Origin: an uncultured Collinsella sp.
Lineage (GTDB): Bacteria > Actinomycetota > Coriobacteriia > Coriobacteriales > Coriobacteriaceae
Direction of reading: 5' to 3'
Length of the DNA stretch: 9,055 bases
NCBI GenBank assembly: GCA_900546085.1
Contig: URBS01000093.1
Span: 1-9,055, forward strand
Numbering within the stretch: position 1 is the first letter of the stretch; every line of letters begins with the position of its first letter. Positions 1-6,574 of this stretch are shown in pieces. The notes below the pieces were generated by a model. The model saw only the letters and a program-made list of their open reading frames with translations, ran no database searches and was not told where the DNA came from. Made by a program: the position numbers and the translations under genes.

Positions 1-56
1 ATATCCATACACAGGCGAACCATGCAATATTGAATGTGCTAATTGGGGGTTTCGAT

Positions 57-1430
57 ATGAAACTTACGGTCATAGGGGGCGGTGGCGTCCGCTCCATGTT
101 TTTGGCAAAGAGTATAGCCCAGCAGGCGTCATCGCTTGGAATCGATGAACTTGTGTTTATGGACAATGATCCCGAGAAGCTGCGCATCTACGGTGGCCTT
201 GCCGCCCATGTCTCGGGCATGCTTTGCCCCACGCTTAATTTTTCACTGACGGGCGATGCAGTCGAGGCCGTTAAGGACGCCGATTACGTGATCACGACGA
301 TTCGCGTCGGTGGGGACCATATGCGCGTTCGCGATGAGCGCATTGCTCTTTCACATGGGGTTCTTGGCCAAGAGACGACTGGCGCAGCCGGCGTGTCTTT
401 TGCCATGCGCTCCGTCCCTGCGCTTGCTTCGTATTGCGAGTTAATCAAGAAGTACGCAAAGCCGGGCGTCAAGGTGTTTAACTTTACTAATCCCGCCGGC
501 GTCGTATCTCAGGCCCTACGCGATATGGGCTATGATTTTACTTATGGCATTTGCGATGCCCCCTCGGGCATGTTGCATCAGTTTGCCGAGTATAAAGGCG
601 TTGATCCCGCATCGGTTCAGGGCGAGTGCTATGGACTCAACCACCTCTCGTTCTTCCGCAATGTGACGGTTGACGGCGAGGACATCATGCCCGACTTGAT
701 CCACGACGACGGGGCATATGCTCATACAGATCTTAGGTTCTTCGAGAAGGACCTCGTCCTAAATCGCGGATGCGTGCCAAATGAGTACCTATACTATTTC
801 TACTATCGCGAGCGCGCCGTTGCCAACGTTCTCTCTTCGCCCCAGACGCGCGGCGAACTAATTGAAGAAATTAATCGAGAAATGACGAGCGAGCTTGCAT
901 CTATCGATATTGAGAACGACTTCGAAAAAGGCCTCGCGTGCTTTGAGAAGTGGTACGGAATGCGCGAAAACAATTACATGGCGGCCGAGACAGGTATTCA
1001 TCGCGACAAGCCGTGGACGTTTGACGTGTACGGCAAAGATGCTGGCGGATACGCAGGTGTCGCGCTCCGTTTCATGGATATTGCTCGCTCTGGCAAGACG
1101 CAGCAGATGATCCTGTGCACCCCCAACAATGGCGCCATCCCCGGCCTTCTCGATACAGATGTCATTGAGTCAACGTGCGATATCTCCACCGATGGCTGTG
1201 TACCGCATCGCGTCGAAGCCGATTCTGTGCCCGCAGGAAACCTCGAATTGATTCGTCGCGTCAAGTACTACGAGCGCACCGTGGCGCGTGGCATCGTTAA
1301 CCGATCGAAGCGCGACATTGTCGAGAGCCTCGCGATGCACCCGCTCGTTAATTCGTACTCCTTGGCGAAAGATATCGCCGCGCAGTACTTTGAGCTTAAC
1401 CGCGACTACATCGACGGCTGGACAGACTAG
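57..1430 (+). CDS. Glycoside hydrolase family 4 enzyme (6-phospho-glycosidase-like)
   Basis: Cytoplasmic glycosidase of the GH4 type, which cleaves (usually 6-phosphorylated) glycosides by an NAD+- and divalent-metal-dependent oxidation/elimination mechanism. The 457-residue length is typical. The N-terminus is a Rossmann dinucleotide-binding segment with GGGGVRS at residues 7-13. NPAG (145-148), a CDAP metal-site motif (166-169) and GLNH (193-196) supply the expected Cys and His metal ligands. The YLYYFYY stretch and a late PNNGAIPGL segment also fit phospho-glucosidase members. The ATG at 57 is preferred because GGGGG at 45-49 lies 7 nt upstream and the Rossmann strand begins at once; a TTG at 30 would add nine residues. 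GH4 phospho-enzymes usually follow a PTS transporter, but none is visible, so upstream context is cut off. Family is secure; substrate (alpha or beta, glucoside or other) is not. Confidence 0.9.
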   Translation: MKLTVIGGGGVRSMFLAKSIAQQASSLGIDELVFMDNDPEKLRIYGGLAAHVSGMLCPTLNFSLTGDAVEAVKDADYVITTIRVGGDHMRVRDERIALSHGVLGQETTGAAGVSFAMRSVPALASYCELIKKYAKPGVKVFNFTNPAGVVSQALRDMGYDFTYGICDAPSGMLHQFAEYKGVDPASVQGECYGLNHLSFFRNVTVDGEDIMPDLIHDDGAYAHTDLRFFEKDLVLNRGCVPNEYLYYFYYRERAVANVLSSPQTRGELIEEINREMTSELASIDIENDFEKGLACFEKWYGMRENNYMAAETGIHRDKPWTFDVYGKDAGGYAGVALRFMDIARSGKTQQMILCTPNNGAIPGLLDTDVIESTCDISTDGCVPHRVEADSVPAGNLELIRRVKYYERTVARGIVNRSKRDIVESLAMHPLVNSYSLAKDIAAQYFELNRDYIDGWTD

Positions 1431-1520
1431 TCTGGACGTTAAAACTAGAAATCATGGATGGGCGGACCGGCGTTTATATTGGCGCTCGTTCGCCCTGCCT
1501 AGTAAGAAAACGGGTATAGA

Positions 1521-2348
1521 GTGAACTTGCGAGAGAACTTCAATGTCTTTCTGGAATCGGGCGATCGGGCGAAGGGATGCCGGAGTGGCTGCACGATGGC
1601 GTTATATATCCCCTTGTTTGTTATGAGCGCGCTTCAAATTGGTGTATCAAACGTTGCAACTGAGCTCGCCTATATCAATCCGTCCATTACGCTTATTTGC
1701 ACTGTGGCCGCGGCCTTTTTAAACCTGCTTCTATCGAATGTGGCTTTTTCATTATTTGCCGTCGACCGGTCCAAAGAGACGGTGCAGCCTGCTCGAACCC
1801 CTCCGGTTTATCTCTTGGCCTCGACGGTTCCCCTCCAGATTTCTGGGGCGCTGCTAATTTATTTGGTTCACTTGATTTTATCGGCAATTGTAGTCTTTGC
1901 CTCGCTTGCGAGCAGCCAGCTCGGGGTGTTGTGCTCGCTTGTGGTGGCAGTAATCGTGACGCTTCTTTCCGCGTCGTTCGTATTCGTGTTAATTGAAGAT
2001 GCGGATGTGGAGCAGAGGGGACTACGAGGCATTCGGTTTGCACCACGCTACATCATGCGTTCGGTCACGGTGCTTCGTTCCTCCTGCAGGGAAATCGCGC
2101 GTCCCGCAACGCTGCTGGTGGCATGGAACCTGGTTGCAAGTTGCGCTATCCAGGTTCTTGTTGGATGGGTAGTTTCGAGTGCGGCGCTGCCGTCGGCTCT
2201 TTCAGTGACGGCGCTTGTACATGAGGGACTTTATTATGGGGCGTTTGCTTATATGCTGCTTTTGCTAGTTCATTGTGCGGTTGCGAGTTGGCTCGAAATT
2301 GACGTGCTCATGGGGGTGTCCTTGTGCGTATCCGAGCAGGCGCGATAG
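1521..2348 (+). CDS. Multi-pass membrane protein of unknown function
   Basis: I do not recognise this 275-residue protein. It is an integral membrane protein with about six hydrophobic segments, roughly residues 26-49, 55-81, 97-130 (perhaps two passes), 134-158, 196-222 and 236-268. A polar, charged N-terminus precedes the first, and a charged cytoplasmic-looking loop lies at 159-195. No ATP-binding, transporter-signature or enzyme motif was found. The GTG at 1521 has only a weak ribosome binding site; the ATG at 1596 (GGAG at 1582-1585) is an alternative that would remove the first 25 residues. It lies 90 bp after the GH4 gene on the same strand with no clear terminator between, so co-transcription is possible. 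Codons are richer in A/T (TTA, ATT, TTT, GTT) than in the genes downstream, which may indicate an acquired or weakly expressed gene. Confidence 0.7.
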   Translation: MNLRENFNVFLESGDRAKGCRSGCTMALYIPLFVMSALQIGVSNVATELAYINPSITLICTVAAAFLNLLLSNVAFSLFAVDRSKETVQPARTPPVYLLASTVPLQISGALLIYLVHLILSAIVVFASLASSQLGVLCSLVVAVIVTLLSASFVFVLIEDADVEQRGLRGIRFAPRYIMRSVTVLRSSCREIARPATLLVAWNLVASCAIQVLVGWVVSSAALPSALSVTALVHEGLYYGAFAYMLLLLVHCAVASWLEIDVLMGVSLCVSEQAR

Positions 2349-2392
2349 CCCGAAGATGAAGCCGCGTTTTCGACATTGAGTTTCTGCGTACC

Positions 2393-2450
2393 CTGCTTTC
2401 TAAGCAGAATTGGCGCGCCATCTGTTAACGATCGTTTTCCAAGAATTCTT
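2393..2450. promoter_or_regulatory. Palindrome cluster upstream of the sotB promoter
   Basis: Four dyads sit side by side in the 175-bp spacer. CTGCTT-TCT-AAGCAG (2393-2407) is a 6-bp stem with a 3-nt loop and no T-run after it, so it is a poor terminator. Three perfect 10-bp palindromes follow: TGGCGCGCCA (2411-2420), AACGATCGTT (2427-2436) and AAGAATTCTT (2441-2450). They end just before the region of the predicted promoter. The sequences differ from each other, so they are not copies of one operator. A regulatory role is an inference from position only. Confidence 0.35.
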
Positions 2451-2477
2451 TTGTTGCTCATTTTATAGACTTCTCAT

Positions 2478-2486
2478 TGCTATAAT
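2478..2486 (+). promoter_or_regulatory. Extended -10 promoter for sotB
   Basis: TGCTATAAT is a perfect TATAAT hexamer (2481-2486) preceded by the TGn extended -10 element. No good -35 lies 16-18 bp upstream; TTGCTC at 2454-2459 is 21 bp away, too far for a standard spacer, but an extended -10 can do without it. Transcription would begin near 2493, about 30 nt before the sotB ATG. Confidence 0.6.
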
Positions 2487-2523
2487 CGCCCACCGCTCTA
2501 GATGATCGGAGAGGTTTTCCTAT

Positions 2524-3720
2524 ATGGCTCAAACAAAGCAAGGTGGTATCGCACTCAGGCAGTGGCTCCCGCTTATCGGGCTCGCCTGCTGCGCGTTCGT
2601 ATTCAACACGTCGGAGTTCATGCCCATCGGCCTTCTGACTGATATCGCCGCGTCGTTCTCGCTCACCGAGGCCCAGGCAGGCATCATGATCTCGGTCTAT
2701 GCCTGGGGCGTCATGCTGCTGTCGCTGCCGCTTATGGTGTTTGCCTCGCGCTTTGAGTTCAAGCGGATGCTGCTGGGCGTTTTGGCCGTGTTCTCGCTGG
2801 GCCAGTTCCTGTCCGCCGTGGCGCCCACCTATCCTATTTTGGTTTGCGCGCGTCTGGTGGTCGCCTGCGCGCATGCCGTGTTCTGGTCGGTCGCCTCGAT
2901 TATGGCCTCGCGCCTGGTTGACACGCGCCATGGGGCACTCGCCATCAGCATGATCGCCACGGGCTCGTCCATCGCACAGATCTTTGGCCTGCCGATCGGC
3001 CGCGCCATCGGCCTGGCCGTGGGCTGGCGCATGACGTTTGCCGTGGTCGGGGTCTTCTCTGCCGCCGCGGTGGTGTACCAGGCAGCGGTGTTCCCGGCCA
3101 TGCCGGCGGGTGAGCGCTTTACCGTTAAGCAGCTGCCCGAGCTGTTCAAGAACCCGTTCCTGATCGCGCTCTACGCGGTCACGGTCTTTATGGCGACCGG
3201 CTATTACGCAAGCTACAGCTATATCGAGCCCTTCCTGGCGCAGGTCGCGCACGTCGATGCGGGTGCCATCACCATGACGCTGACGGCGTTTGGCTGTTCT
3301 GGTCTGCTCGGAAGCTGGCTGTTTGGCCGCCTGTTCGATGGGCATCGCTTCCCGTTCTTGGCTATCACGCTCTCCGGCGTGCCGGTGGCTCTGCTGCTTA
3401 TGGCCCCCGCAGCCTCGGCGCTCGTGTTGGTGCTTGCCGTCTGCGCACTATGGGGCTGCTGCGCCACGGCCTTTAACGTGGCGTTTCAGGCCGAGCTCAT
3501 CAAGTACACGCCGGCGGACTCGTCGGCCGTCGCCATGTCGATCTTCTCGGGCCTGTTTAACCTTGGTATCGGCACGGGCACCGCGATCGGCGGAGCCGTG
3601 GTTTCGGGTCCCGGTATCGCTTGGATTGGCTTCGTGGGCGGGGCGATTACCGTCGTGGGCGTCATCCTCGCCATCACCGTACTGTTCCCGGCCATACGCT
3701 GTGCCAAACCCGTTGCCTAA
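2524..3720 (+). CDS. sotB: SotB-type sugar efflux transporter (MFS)
   Basis: A 398-residue major facilitator superfamily protein, probably with 12 membrane helices and both ends cytoplasmic, in the drug:H+ antiporter-1 group. It resembles E. coli SotB (YdeA), which exports sugars such as arabinose and some sugar analogues. Recognisable shared stretches are NTSEFMPIGLLTDIA (28-42), the AHAVFWS segment in helix 4 (116-122), GLPIGRAIG...GWRMTF (155-172), YSYIEPF (231-237) and SGLFNLGIGTGT (342-353). The ATG at 2524 is supported by GGAGAGG at 2508-2514, 9 nt upstream, and by an extended -10 promoter. It seems to be a single-gene unit, closed downstream by a long inverted repeat. Real substrate is unknown; multidrug or amino-acid export is also possible for this family. 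Confidence 0.87.
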   Translation: MAQTKQGGIALRQWLPLIGLACCAFVFNTSEFMPIGLLTDIAASFSLTEAQAGIMISVYAWGVMLLSLPLMVFASRFEFKRMLLGVLAVFSLGQFLSAVAPTYPILVCARLVVACAHAVFWSVASIMASRLVDTRHGALAISMIATGSSIAQIFGLPIGRAIGLAVGWRMTFAVVGVFSAAAVVYQAAVFPAMPAGERFTVKQLPELFKNPFLIALYAVTVFMATGYYASYSYIEPFLAQVAHVDAGAITMTLTAFGCSGLLGSWLFGRLFDGHRFPFLAITLSGVPVALLLMAPAASALVLVLAVCALWGCCATAFNVAFQAELIKYTPADSSAVAMSIFSGLFNLGIGTGTAIGGAVVSGPGIAWIGFVGGAITVVGVILAITVLFPAIRCAKPVA

Positions 3721-3735
3721 TCACGTCCTCTCATC

Positions 3736-3808
3736 AGTTGCGGTGGAATAGTTCCTGTTTAAGGCCTCTGAAGGCCAAAGCAGGAACTATTCCACCGCAA
3801 CTTATTTT
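3736..3808 (+). terminator. 22-bp perfect inverted repeat, probable sotB terminator
   Basis: The arms at 3736-3757 and 3781-3802 are perfect reverse complements over 22 bp. The 23-nt loop holds a second hairpin, GGCCT-CTGA-AGGCC (3763-3776). The right arm is followed by TTATTTT (3802-3808), a moderate U-tract on the plus strand; the minus strand has no U-tract beyond the left arm. Position 15 bp after the sotB stop fits a terminator. The stem is longer than termination needs, and each arm contains the small dyad GGAA-TAG-TTCC or its complement, so it could also be a dispersed palindromic repeat. Confidence 0.7.
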
Positions 3809-3873
3809 GGGGGAGAGGATACAAGCTGGGCATACAATGGATGTCGTTGTGTTGGGCTTACCGGGAGGTTGCT

Positions 3874-5250
3874 ATGTGGGCATACGAGACGACGTTCTAC
3901 CAGATCTATCCGCTGGGTTTTTGTGGAGCTCCGCGCGAGAACGTCGCGCCCGTTGCCGAGGACGAGCTCTCCCAAGCTGCCGGTACCGCGTCCAATCCCG
4001 ATGCCCCCATCATGAAAATCGCCCAATGGGCCGATTACCTGCAGGAGCTCGGTATCGGTGCCGTGCTGATCAACCCTCCGCTTGAGTCCGATAGCCATGG
4101 CTACGACACGCGCAGCCTGCGCCATATCGACCGTCGCCTGGGTGGGGACGCCGACTTTGCCGCCGTATGCGACACGCTGCACGCCCATGGCATCCGCGTG
4201 GTGCTTGATGCCGTCTTCAACCACGTCGGTCGCGGCTTTTGGGCCTTCCGCGATGTGCAGGAGCGCAAGTGGGACTCGCCCTACAAGGACTGGTTCCATA
4301 TTAGCTTTGACGGAGATTCCTGCTATGGCGACGGCTTTTGGTACGAGGGCTGGGAAGGCCATTTTGAGCTTGTGAAGCTCAACCTGCAAAATCCCGCTGT
4401 GGTCGATTACCTGCTCGAGTCTGTGCGCCGTTGGGCCGACGTCTTTGGCGTCGACGGCCTGCGCCTGGACGTTGCCTATATGCTCGACCGCGACTTTATG
4501 CGCCGCCTGCACGCCTTTGCCCGTGAGCTGAAGCCCGACTTTGTGCTGATCGGCGAGACGCTCCACGACGACTACAACCAGATCGTCAACGACGAGATGC
4601 TCGACTCCTGCACCAACTACGAGTGCTACAAGGGCCTGTACTCCAGCTTTAACTCGGTCAATATGTTCGAGATCGCCCATTCGCTGCACCGCCAGTTTGG
4701 CGGCGATCCGTGGTGCATCTACCGCGGCAAACATCTGCTGTCGTTTGTCGACAACCACGATGTACCGCGCCTGGCGAGCATCCTCACCGACAAGTCCTGT
4801 CTACGTCCTGCCTACGGCATGCTCTTTGGCATGCCAGGCATCCCGTGCGTCTACTATGGCAGCGAGTGGGGAATTGCTGGCGAAAAGGGCGGCCCCGATG
4901 GCGACTGGGCGCTGCGCCCTGCGCTCGATGAGCCTGCGCCCAACGAGCTGACGGCGTTCATCACGCGGCTTGCGCACCTTCGCTCGGCCGACGACGCGGC
5001 TGCCCGTGCTCTCAACTACGGTGCCTATCGCAACGTGGTGATCCAGAACAAGCAGCTGCTGTTCGAGCGCGCCTGTGACGGCGCGACGGTGCTCGTGGCG
5101 GTGAACGCCGTGGACGAGCCTTACACCTTTGGCGCCGGCGAGCTCAACGGCTCCTTTGTCGATTTGCTTGCCGACGATGCACCCACGGTCGAGCTGACGG
5201 GTACCCTTGAGCTTGCACCCTACGAGGTGCGTTATCTGTTGAGGGCCTAG
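3874..5250 (+). CDS. GH13 alpha-amylase-family enzyme (cyclomaltodextrinase-like)
   Basis: A 458-residue glycoside hydrolase of family 13, predicted to act on alpha-1,4-linked malto-oligosaccharides in the cytoplasm since there is no signal peptide. All four conserved regions of the TIM barrel are present: DAVFNH (112-117); GLRLDVAY (195-202) with the nucleophile Asp199; LIGETLH (225-231) with acid/base Glu228; and FVDNHD (291-296) with Asp296. MPGIPCVYYGSEWG (320-333) and a short C-terminal beta domain complete the fold. It lacks the N-terminal domain of classical neopullulanase-type enzymes. The ATG at 3874 is chosen because GGGAGG (3863-3868) lies 5 nt upstream and the MWAYETTFYQIYPLG opening matches this subgroup; an ATG at 3841 would add 11 unlikely residues. 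The next gene follows by 3 nt. Exact specificity (cyclodextrin, maltodextrin, trehalose-type) cannot be read from the sequence. Confidence 0.88.
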   Translation: MWAYETTFYQIYPLGFCGAPRENVAPVAEDELSQAAGTASNPDAPIMKIAQWADYLQELGIGAVLINPPLESDSHGYDTRSLRHIDRRLGGDADFAAVCDTLHAHGIRVVLDAVFNHVGRGFWAFRDVQERKWDSPYKDWFHISFDGDSCYGDGFWYEGWEGHFELVKLNLQNPAVVDYLLESVRRWADVFGVDGLRLDVAYMLDRDFMRRLHAFARELKPDFVLIGETLHDDYNQIVNDEMLDSCTNYECYKGLYSSFNSVNMFEIAHSLHRQFGGDPWCIYRGKHLLSFVDNHDVPRLASILTDKSCLRPAYGMLFGMPGIPCVYYGSEWGIAGEKGGPDGDWALRPALDEPAPNELTAFITRLAHLRSADDAAARALNYGAYRNVVIQNKQLLFERACDGATVLVAVNAVDEPYTFGAGELNGSFVDLLADDAPTVELTGTLELAPYEVRYLLRA

Positions 5251-5253
5251 GCC

Positions 5254-5817
5254 ATGGCTGCTGCCGACGAGGGCTATCAACATATTGAGCATGGGTTTGA
5301 ACCCGTGTTTGACGAGCGCTCGCGCGTTTTGGTGCTCGGGTCGTTTCCCTCGGTGCTCTCGCGTGCCAATGCCTTTTATTACGGCAACCCTCAGAATCGC
5401 TTTTGGCGTGTGATGGCCACGTGCCTCGGTGTGCCTGTGCCGCCCAACGAGGGCGATCCTTTGGCAAGCGGTGAGCCCGCGACGCTCGATGCCTCCATTG
5501 CCGCCAAGCGATCCATGCTGTTGAACGGTGGCGTGGCCCTGTGGGATGTGATTGAGAGCTGCGACATTAAGGGCTCGAGCGACGCGAGCATTCGCAACGT
5601 TGTGCCGGCACATATCGAGTGCATTACCGATGCCGCGCCGATCGAGGCCGTTGTCTGTAACGGCGGCACGGCAGGGCGACTCTACAAACGCTACTTGCAA
5701 GATCGGACGGGGCTGCCCGCCATCGTCCTGCCCTCGACAAGTCCTGCCAACGCGGCGTGGCGTTTGGAGCGGCTTGTCGAGCGTTGGAGTGAAGCCGTTG
5801 ACTGGGCAGCTCATTAA
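5254..5817 (+). CDS. DNA-deoxyinosine (hypoxanthine) glycosylase, UDG family 6
   Basis: A 187-residue base-excision repair enzyme that should remove deaminated bases, mainly hypoxanthine arising from adenine, from DNA. Signature stretches of the family are GSFPS (29-33), YYGNPQNRFW (42-51), GVALWDVI (93-100), a SSDASIRN segment (108-115), CNGG (135-138) and LPSTSPAN (159-166). Family 6 lacks the catalytic Asp of classic uracil-DNA glycosylases and relies on Asn residues; Asn45, Asn48 and Asn115 are candidates here. The ATG is 3 nt after the GH13 stop, with GAGGG (5241-5245) inside the end of that gene, so translation is probably coupled. A G/U mismatch-specific glycosylase label would be the nearest alternative. 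Confidence 0.85.
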   Translation: MAAADEGYQHIEHGFEPVFDERSRVLVLGSFPSVLSRANAFYYGNPQNRFWRVMATCLGVPVPPNEGDPLASGEPATLDASIAAKRSMLLNGGVALWDVIESCDIKGSSDASIRNVVPAHIECITDAAPIEAVVCNGGTAGRLYKRYLQDRTGLPAIVLPSTSPANAAWRLERLVERWSEAVDWAAH

Positions 5818-5818
5818 T

Positions 5819-6481
5819 TTAGATTATTGATTGAGTGTGGGCGCCGAGGTGTTTCAGAACGCCTCGCCAGACCGGCGCGGGCACGGCTGGCTCGGCGCAA
5901 ACCATGCCGTCGGCGTCGACGTTGGCGGCATTGCCGCCGCCAAGTCGCTGTGCATGCTCGACGGAGCAGCCCATGCGCACAGCGCCCACAAGCTTATCCA
6001 TCGCTTCCGAAAATGGTCGGCGTAAGAGGCCCATGCGTGGGGAATGGCGAAGCGCTGCGATGCCGCTGCCGGCGCAGATGGCAACGCCGCCACACCACAA
6101 TTGGTCATGGCGCTCGCATGCCTTGTGCAAGCGAACGGCGGTCCCACGCGCCTGCTCAGCGCCCTCTTGTGCGGCTCGAATCACGGCGTAGACACGCGTT
6201 CCCGTACTGCCAAAGCGCTCAAGCGCCTGCTCGATGGCTGTCAACGTCTCATCGTCAGCCATATCTTCAATGGCCAGCACGATGCCATCGGCAACGCTGC
6301 CGGCGTCATTTGCCTTCAAGTCGACTGGGCGGGGGAGTGCAGTGCCGGAAAGCTGTGCATAGGCGCCGATGGCATCCTGCAGGTCCCAAAGCAAAAACTC
6401 AAGATCGGCGCTATTGGGAATGCTGATATACGCAATGGTTTGCAGTGTTTTTGGTACGTCGCTACGCGCGGTCGTCTCCAT
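5819..6481 (-). CDS. Flavodoxin-like / FMN-reductase-like protein
   Basis: A 220-residue soluble protein with an alternating strand-helix pattern. The middle part (about 66-165: GIVLAIEDM, then VYAVIRAAQEG, CERHDQLWCGGVAICAGSG, PRMGLLRRPFSEAMDKL) follows the layout of flavodoxin-family oxidoreductases in which a Cys-x(6)-W-x-GG segment precedes a Gly-rich loop. The C-terminal tail with Pro-rich VPAPVWRG also fits. However, the usual N-terminal phosphate-binding loop (here AYISIPNSADLEF, 17-29) is not clearly conserved, so flavin binding is uncertain. The start is well supported: AAAGGAG on the minus strand (complement of 6487-6493) lies 5 nt before the ATG. The gene is divergent from the aminotransferase (93 bp) and convergent with the glycosylase, with one base between stop codons. 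Function assignment is an inference. Confidence 0.6.
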   Translation of the reverse strand: METTARSDVPKTLQTIAYISIPNSADLEFLLWDLQDAIGAYAQLSGTALPRPVDLKANDAGSVADGIVLAIEDMADDETLTAIEQALERFGSTGTRVYAVIRAAQEGAEQARGTAVRLHKACERHDQLWCGGVAICAGSGIAALRHSPRMGLLRRPFSEAMDKLVGAVRMGCSVEHAQRLGGGNAANVDADGMVCAEPAVPAPVWRGVLKHLGAHTQSII

Positions 6482-6574
6482 GCCATCTCCTTTCCGGCTC
6501 GTTTCCGTTTAGGTTACACCGTCTGGCGGCGCCCCGCCGCGCTATCCTAGTGCAACCCTTACGAAAGGAACGCC
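6482..6574. promoter_or_regulatory. Divergent intergenic region with a GC-rich dyad
   Basis: This 93-bp spacer must carry the start signals of the minus-strand flavodoxin-like gene and the plus-strand aminotransferase. The two ribosome binding sites are clear (complement of 6487-6493; AAAGGA at 6564-6569). TATCCT at 6543-6548 is a weak plus-strand -10 candidate without a good -35. GGCGG-CGCC-CCGCC (6525-6538) is a 5-bp dyad just upstream of it. No strong promoter is visible in either direction. Confidence 0.35.

Noticed and set aside
30..56. Upstream TTG start for the GH4 gene
   Set aside because: It would add nine residues before the Rossmann strand, has no ribosome binding site, and the GGGGG at 45-49 is well placed for the ATG at 57.
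2458..3345. Long minus-strand open frame (295 codons) opposite sotB
   Set aside because: The translation is low-complexity and rich in Arg, His, Gln and Gly, as expected from the complement of a GC-rich membrane gene; it has no family motif, and the plus strand encodes a clear MFS transporter.
3841..3873. ATG at 3841 as the GH13 start
   Set aside because: No ribosome binding site at proper spacing and 11 extra residues unlike the family; GGGAGG supports the ATG at 3874.
3802..5814. Two long minus-strand open frames (3802-4758 and 4801-5814)
   Set aside because: They lie opposite the GH13 and glycosylase genes, whose catalytic motifs are intact; GC-rich codon bias commonly leaves such antisense frames open.
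6044..6550. Plus-strand open frame of 168 codons
   Set aside because: It is antisense to the flavodoxin-like gene and runs past that gene's ribosome binding site; the minus-strand gene has a better start and a more protein-like sequence.
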